From Diadema setosum (Eukaryota; Echinodermata; Echinoidea; Diadematoida; Diadematidae), in assembly GCF_964275005.1 (NCBI RefSeq), contig NC_092706.1, positions 3,291,113-3,355,112 of the forward strand: a DNA stretch of 64,000 nt, in the 5' to 3' direction. Under the pieces are notes generated by a model that had not been told where the DNA came from, searched no databases, and saw only the letters and a list, made by a program, of their open reading frames with translations. Every line of letters starts with the position of its first letter. The first letter of the stretch is position 1. The position numbers and the translations under genes were made by a program. Positions 56,937 through 64,000 of the stretch are shown in pieces.

Positions 56937-59253
56937 GCATTCAAGTATATTTATATATGAATGTTAGAATAGAAGAACTGCCTTCATATTTGGCTATCAT
57001 GCTTGGAAAACCATTCTGAAGTATTATAGTCAGAATGTAAATAGTTATTCACATGACTGTTTTACATTTCACTTTGTTATCATAGCATTCCCATAACTGA
57101 AAATCAAAATATTATAGTGTTACTTGGTAATATTTTTCTTATTCTTTTTTTTCGAAATTTTCTCTAATGGACTTGGACCCTTTCCTATATTCAGGTATTC
57201 ATAATATCAACCAGAGGTATTTGTGGCATGTTTGCTGAATTTCATTTGAAAGCACAAGTCTTTTAATCAAGAGGCGTCATATCATATTTGGCAGCTTTGT
57301 TGATTTAGGTCGCTGGGTAATCATCACGATTCTCTGCATTGTATTTGGCATTGTTATTTCTTTCTTTCTTTGTAGTGGATTTTTACCGTCAAAGCAGTTT
57401 TTTTTTTTTCCATCAGACTTTATAAAATCTGCCTTTGCATTGAGAAATAAAAGTTTAACCTTTACTGGTAGATAGACTTTGGACAATGGTACAATGCTAT
57501 GAGGTTTTTGATGTCAATGCGCACTTAAAGCACACCCAAGGGTCAATGAAGTGGTACATTATCTTAGCGTGTTTCCTCCGCGATTAAAACATGCCTTGTA
57601 TGATTTTGGTATCATCCCACATTCTTATTGCACGGTGACATTATATCGTAGCAAGATGGTCCTAAATCACTTTGCGAAATCTTTGATTTACTATCTAGTT
57701 TCCCCTCGGACTTGTATGATTGTTATAGACAATGTATCTTTTTGCTTTTCTGCCACCGTTTCAAACGACACTTATGACGTGACATTAACGGTCATGATAA
57801 TTTCAACAATGATAAAGATGATAATGATAATACGTAATACTAATAACGTTCATAACGCTTGAATGTAAGAACAATAAAAGTAGACTTGCGCAACACTTAT
57901 GGTATAAAGGGAAACAGTAATTGCTTGGGCTGCCTCTGTCTAGGCTTAGAGCGGAAGGACGAGAGGAAAGGAGCAAAGAATCCTAACATTTTACGTGAGC
58001 TCGTGACTAGCAACCATTCATCTCATCTTAACCCTCTTTATGGGTTGTTGTTAAATTCGTGATTAAAGATCTCAAAACTATCACCACCGTTTGTCAGGTT
58101 TTTGAATACTGCATAGACATTGAATTTCACCTAGATCAACATCCCATTATTTTGCTCTATAAATTCATGTTGTGTCATTTTTTTTTCGGGGGGGGGGGGG
58201 AGGGGGTAACTGCCGGCATTGTCGGGTTCCCTGGTTGTGCTTGAAAGAGAATAATTGCGCCTGAAAGTATGTCTCTATGCCTGCAAAAGCCCTTGTTGAG
58301 ATAGATGTATTCCTGTGTTGTCGTTGTTGTTTTTGCTGTTGTCGTCGTCGTCGTCGCCATCGCCTTTCTCGCTCGTGTTATGGAAAGCGAACACTAGGAG
58401 AGTCCAAGACTGTCATATTATGCGTATACTAGAATTCTGTGATAACAATTCCGCGCTATTCTTGCAGATAAAAACCAAGCACAAAGATAAAAAAATTGTA
58501 TTTAAAAGGAGTGGTAGCGCTTGTCACAACTAAAGAGGAAAGTATAAGAAAAAGAGTGAAAGCCCTTTCCAAAATCGTTCGAATCCGCATGTGACCGCTT
58601 TGGATTCTGTTTTGAGTGTACTGTGAACTTACGGTCAGTGACTTTTTCACATGCGTGGTATACACCCGCACTGGATTAGACGTTGTGACATACGTAGGAG
58701 GCAAATTGCCATGGCACACAAGAAAGGACAACAAATGAATTAAGATGCAAAGAGACATAATGGGAGAATTTGAGAAGGAAACGTGAGGAAGGATATAAGG
58801 AGTAACATAAAAATCGAAAAAAAAATGAATTGCAGTGAGACAGGAGAACAGAGATCTGGTCTGTACCTGTATACTGTGCTATGTAGATTAAAGTTGTTAT
58901 AATGCATCTCTATTTATAAGCTGTGTAATAATTCACGTTGAACTATATCGTCATTCGCAGTGCACATGCCATCTGCGTTTCAGTTGGGTGGAGCGCCCTC
59001 GGTGGATAAACATGCAGTATCTGTGGTCGAATGACGAAATCTTGTCTCAACTCATGTCGCGACGAACAAACTACCTTACAGTCATCAGCGAAACACATAA
59101 TGCATTGATATAGACGGAGGAAAACCAGAGAAAACCAGTTTACAATGGCGTCTGACCGACAACAAAAGAATAAGCACAAAGGGGTCGTCGGGAGTTTATT
59201 TTCTCCTCTCTATTATTCTCCATGATGTTGCCCTTATATAAAAAGATTTACAT

Positions 59254-59284
<31 letters not shown>

Positions 59285-61400
59285 ATATTTCTCTTTGTTT
59301 GCCTTCAGAAAGAAACATACCAGAACTGTCAAGCAGTGACGTGTAAAGAGGAGCTAAAAGGCGCACAATTCGCATTGTGTAAATAATTGCTGGGCGAAAA
59401 TCAAATTGATTTTCTCAAAAAAAAAAAAAGAAGAAAATGCGTGAAAACGTCGTTTACAGGAATTCGGCATGCAACCATCTACATCTATAAAGTCATATAA
59501 ACAAAAAATAAATTTTCTCTTTTATGTGAGTACTAGGCCTCAAGGTATGCTATACAAAAGCGATTGATTTATCCCACCCCCCCCCCCCAAAAAAAAAAAA
59601 AAAGAAAAGAAAAGAAAAAAAAGATGATTACAATGATAATGCAAACTAAACACAGCATATAACAGGTAAGAAATATATATATATATATATAAACATGGAA
59701 CATTGCAAGAAATGGCTGCAACCATACAAGCAACATTTCTATCTGAAATAGAATTCGATAAAAGCTTCAGTTTGATGACCTATAGTTTGCATACGGCTTC
59801 AAATAAAATGCAATTCCTTGGTGAAGATTACCTCAATATCATTCAACGGAAGGAGCGGAAGAAGTTTCATTCAGTTGGACATGAAGAAACTAGGGACATT
59901 TCAACTTTTCCCACGCATGTCTGCACGATACGGTGTTTTTGGTAACGGCCTGATGATATACAACATACATGTACATTTATGTATAAATCTTTTTGTTTCC
60001 TGTCAACAGAGCAACACGGTATCATTATAAGGTGGAGTACTTTCTCGTCCTACATTTGAAATGTACTATTATGAGGTATCAAAATCTCATGAATTGAAAG
60101 TAAAACTTTTATCTCAGACTTCCGCTAAGCTATTCTTTCATTGACATGATGTTTACTGTTCTCTACCAGACTTCTACATCATGTACATTGTAAAAAGAAA
60201 AAGAAAATTTTATTCATCTTTATATAATTATGCTGGAGCCCATGTGTCGCATAAGACGTACAATGTACATGATGTAGAATCAGCTAAAGTATAGTTCCCG
60301 AAAGAGAGTGGAACACAGTATAGAGAACCTCATAGCCTGAAAAGTGCAATGAACGAAATTTGCGTTATGCAATCTGTTGTAGCAATTTACGCGCGTGAAT
60401 GAACATAATTATTTCCGAAGATGGCCAGGAGCCAGTTGCACATCCGCACTCATTTTATCTGCACCTTACTTTCGTCGCCGAGAATCAACCTGGTTTGGGT
60501 TTGTTTGGCTTGTATGGGTTTTGTACATGGTAATATATACTTTTTAATTCCTGTATTTTGTTAAACACACACACACACGCACACACAAAAAAATAACACA
60601 GAACATGATACTTGAATAATATAACATACTTTCGATACGTAACTGAATACTAGTACATGGTGCAATGTATAATTCAATACAACTTAGGAAAAAATCTTAA
60701 CCAATGTAATAATTACATGCCTTAGATATTATATTATTAACATATCCATGTATAATCTTGTTGTTAAATGATAATTAGAAAATACAGGAAACCACGATCA
60801 TGAGGTTTGATTTCGATGGCGCTCTTAAAAAAAGTTAATATTTGGTTTGAATGCTCAGTAAATAAAGTGAGAGTAAACGACGCGAGCTAAATAAACGATT
60901 CAGTCTCGGTTTCTATCTCCCCACGTAAGGCAAGATGAATAATTATTAAGCTCATGTAAGAAAAGCGCATTTAACAACGTTGGGTGTGCCTTCGAATGAT
61001 TAACTGCACAGAGTTTGAACGTATACAGGATTTCCGTCTGAATATGGGTATTTATAGGTACAAAGGTATATTTCGCCTTGTTGAGAGAGAACATAAGCGA
61101 CAGCCTCTGCAAAAGTTGAAAAGGATAGTCCTTGTTCAAGGACAGTCCGCGGCCGTTTAATTCTCCTCGAGGCAAAATCAAGTGTCTAGGGTTGGGATCG
61201 AATATCATAAACATTTCCAATTTTGCTATTGGTTGTGATTTATAGCAATCTGGAACTGTTACAGTTTATCGTAACACGTTTTAAAGGAATACGAAAGTCA
61301 TGATTGCGCTACCCCAATGAAATAAACAGTACACCTACATTCTGTATTTCACTCTGTCAGTTGACGCCTTTTACCAGGCTATAGCGAAAGCGTCCTTCTA
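56937..61400. other. No gene recognised; several homopolymer and dinucleotide tracts
   Basis: AT-rich. T(9)CG(13) at 58178-58200, (CT)n at 59254-59280, C(12)A(15) at 59577-59603, (AT)n about 59673-59690, (CA)n about 60566-60580. The short ORFs have no recognisable features. Confidence 0.4.
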
Positions 61401-61439
61401 CCACAAACGCAGGTGGATCTCCACTGGCCACATGCATCT

Positions 61440-62006
61440 GATTATCAGCTCTTCGTCCTCTGGCAACGTTCACACTGCGCCTGCGCAAGAGTACTAGTAT
61501 AATTTATGTTAATTTCCATACCCTGCACCGGTTCTGACCGGTGCCGTTGCAGCTGTTTGTTGCTTCGCACACCAGAGCCAACGTGATTGGGTGCGTGCAC
61601 ATCTAATTTCTTTTCCCCGACCGGCTCATGTGAAACCGCGGAATGATCTTCATGTCGGCTGCTTGCGTGTTGTGATCGATTTGACATTCGTTATAAAACC
61701 TCACAAAACAGCCACCTTCGCAATCCTCCCTGCTAAAATTGTTTCCAATTCTGTACCAAAAAACAGTCATGATTCAAACTTCGCCTCTAATTTACACCAA
61801 AGATTCCCAGACCTCAGCTTAATCAAACGCTGCAATCAGCGTCAACTTTTCATCGCAACGATTCCATCGATTTGCCACTGACATCTTGTCGCAGCCATTT
61901 TACCCCCTTTGCTTCTGCTCTGCTCTCTCCCTCTCTCTCCGACAGTTCTTCGTGTGATGTTGATGCCGCTGTCGTTGTTCTGAACCTGACACACAATTTT
62001 TGCGTG
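61440..62006 (+). promoter_or_regulatory. Candidate promoter and first exon of an unseen gene
   Basis: A CpG-richer block. It contains CTGCGCCTGCGCAAG (61476-61490, NRF1-like), the palindrome CACCGGTTCTGACCGGTG (61527-61544), and GTCGCAGCCATTTTA (YY1-like on the - strand, about 61889-61903). The last is followed by a pyrimidine-rich stretch and a donor, GTG/GTAAGT, at 62007. No coding was seen before the donor. The gene would continue right of the window. The direction is inferred from the donor. Confidence 0.35.
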
Positions 62007-62765
62007 GTAAGTATAACTCTTATATGCCCATCATAAACGTTCTGAAGTTTATTTGCTTGTCATCATGACAATCAAGACATCACATCACGGCTTTTAAATA
62101 TAACGCTGATTTTTATTCTATATACGGAAGTCATTTTTTCAAAAATCAGAGCTCTTGAGAGCAGTTTGTCATCTCACGGGCGATTCTATACCCAATCCGT
62201 CTGCACGAATTTGAGTTAAGCCGAGTCAAGCCAAATAATATGCCATACTGTTCAAAAAATGAGGCTGATGATCGGAAAGGTGATGATTTGTATTAAACGT
62301 CGCAGGAGGAACCTTTTGATTTCCACATTTTATAAGGTAAGTGTTCCATAATTATGATTATTAACATGGTTCAAAAGTATTGAGCATTTCAGATTCGATC
62401 TGATTGAGTTCAACAAACTCGACCAGAAGGAAAACTATAGCGCGGAACTTTCAATGGGTAAGTTTATTTAGATGTTGGCAAACACGAGTTGGTTACCGAT
62501 CAACCAGGAGCAAAACGTAAATGTTCAGAGGGGATGATGAAACTGTGAAGTTGATACTGAGACTGGGTATCAGCTATATGTAGGACTGCCAATCTTCTTG
62601 AATATTATCTCTGTCTTCTGTTAGCCTCGTTTTGGTCCGTGCTTTGTGATCCTGCGCCATCTTGTCTTTTCACAAATTGTGAGAGGTAAGTGGATGTATA
62701 CCGATGTACCGTGTAACTGTAATGCTCATGGAAAGTGTTTTGTTTTTTTCTCTCCCCCCTCCCCC

Positions 62766-62806
<41 letters not shown>

Positions 62807-64000
62807 ATATGTTTTTCGTTGCACTCTGCTATAAATTCGGTCACAGAACGGCCGGTGCATCCATTTGCGGGTATTTAAACAACATAGGGTGTAGTAAAAC
62901 CTTTTGCTGCGTCGTTGCCGAAAGCTATTTATCCCCTTCCCATGATTTTCAAAGTGGACGGAACAGACGGTTTACGAATCATATCAAAAGCTGGTTTATG
63001 AATGCAATCATTGGTTATCGAATTTCCTATCTCTATATCATATTTCTGTCGACCTTGAACTCAGAAAGTAAAGTAAAACGTGTGAGTAGCATTTTTACTG
63101 ACTTTTCACATAACTCTTACATCACGAATTTAACGCTTTGCTAGCACAGCATGTCATTGTAACATCGTTTAGCATTACGAGAAATGTGACAGATAATATA
63201 GTGACCACATAAAGTGTTAATATTTACAACTATTTTGCATAGTGTACTTATGCAAATGATAAAGAATGATTTTGCTTCGAGCATTTTAACGTTGACATTG
63301 ACGATGCTACAGGTATGGACTTACCATGCACCAACTCCCCACCCATTCAAACGTTCAAGGCATGCGGAATCTATATTTATATTCTTTTTTGGGAGAGACG
63401 GAGAAAATGAATCTACTATATAGTATAGTTATACAAAGCTGGATTTAAAAATACGCGTTTGTACAGATCTTTAAGGGTTCAGCTGGGTAGATATTTCTAC
63501 TTTGTTAGAGATGATCCAGAAAGAAGCTATTAGTGAGAGGAGCGTGAATTAGACTAATTGACTATTTTGACATGTGAATATACTGTTTGTGAAAATGTAA
63601 TGGGTGTGCGTGTGTGTATGTGTGTAAGCGCGTCCCTGTGTTAACGAGTTAGATGTGAGAAGCCTCTTTACTGGCACTCAGTTCTGACTTCTGAGGTAGG
63701 CTTATAGATGGCACAAAACTTGGTCCATATGTTTTTATGATGGTTGTTGTTTTGTCGGCTTAACTACGAGGTAGAAGTGGATTTTCCGCCTTGCATCCAG
63801 TTTGTGTAGCACTGCTTGCAAAGTACAATGCATAATATCGACCTTTAACGGGTTATGCGGACAGCTGATCGCAATGAAAGGAGTTTAATTCGCTCGGTTG
63901 GACCGCGACGCGCCTGCGTGCTTTTGGTCAGACGACCAGTAGGCTACTGAATAATTCCACAGTTACAATATAGCTGGGGAACTTATAGTCGATGTTGAAT
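62007..64000. other. Intron-like sequence with further GTAAGT donors; no coding recognised
   Basis: Donor-like GTAAGT sites follow at 62337, 62458 and 62686. (CT)n lies at about 62769-62802. A 146-codon + strand ORF starting at 62704 is partly a translation of the CT repeat and is not supported. The rest is AT-rich. Confidence 0.35.

Noticed and set aside
62704-63144. 146-codon + strand ORF
   Set aside because: Its first third is a CT-repeat translation and the rest has no recognisable domain or splice support.
1-64000. LTR retroelements, virus-derived genes or reverse transcriptase remnants
   Set aside because: I looked for long direct terminal repeats and for RT, integrase, capsid or envelope-like open frames and saw none that I could support.

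Overview
The window looks like animal nuclear DNA from a deuterostome, most likely an echinoderm and probably a sea urchin. It is AT-rich and gene-poor, with large introns, abundant short non-autonomous DNA transposons, microsatellites and recurring TAGGCCTA-type words. The organism is an inference from protein similarity and repeat style, because no species-diagnostic gene is present. No bacterial operons, CRISPR array, rRNA or intact tRNA was seen, and no LTR element or reverse transcriptase was recognised.

Two protein-coding genes can be supported. (1) On the + strand, an RNF41/NRDP1 RING E3 ubiquitin ligase has two coding exons, 27953-28042 and 30958-31827. Together they encode 319 aa, full length against 317 aa in human. 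A candidate 5' UTR exon ends at 14120, and the 3' UTR runs through low-complexity DNA beyond 31828. (2) On the - strand, a secreted or membrane protein is encoded by nine phase-compatible exons between 50448 and 41106. They encode a signal peptide, then a 389-residue cysteine-free acidic region, a Thr/Pro linker, five LDL-receptor class A repeats and the start of a sixth. Its 3' end was not found. A third gene probably starts near 61.9 kb on the + strand (promoter-like sequence and a splice donor) and leaves the window on the right.

Layout. 1-14 kb is repeat-rich (long palindromes, a 2-kb hairpin-ended element, hAT-like and Tc1/mariner-like MITEs). 13.9-14.1 kb is a GC-rich candidate promoter and 5' exon. 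14-28 kb is probably intron or intergenic DNA, with TTAA-flanked foldback elements and a 130-bp duplication just upstream of the RNF41 start exon. 28-32 kb is RNF41. 32-37 kb is 3' UTR or intergenic. 37.1-38.2 kb is a TIR-bounded element holding about six 158-bp tandem units rich in DR1 (AGGTCA-N-AGGTCA) words. 41-50.5 kb is the LDLa gene, whose introns carry large microsatellites. 50.5-61.4 kb is sparse DNA with more MITEs. 61.4-62.7 kb is the candidate promoter region.

The most distinctive features are the acidic-plus-LDLa protein, which I do not recognise as a named family; an eight-copy family of self-complementary TTAA-flanked elements, one inserted inside another with a clean TTAA duplication; the DR1-bearing minisatellite; and the repeated T(n)G(n) homopolymer junctions.
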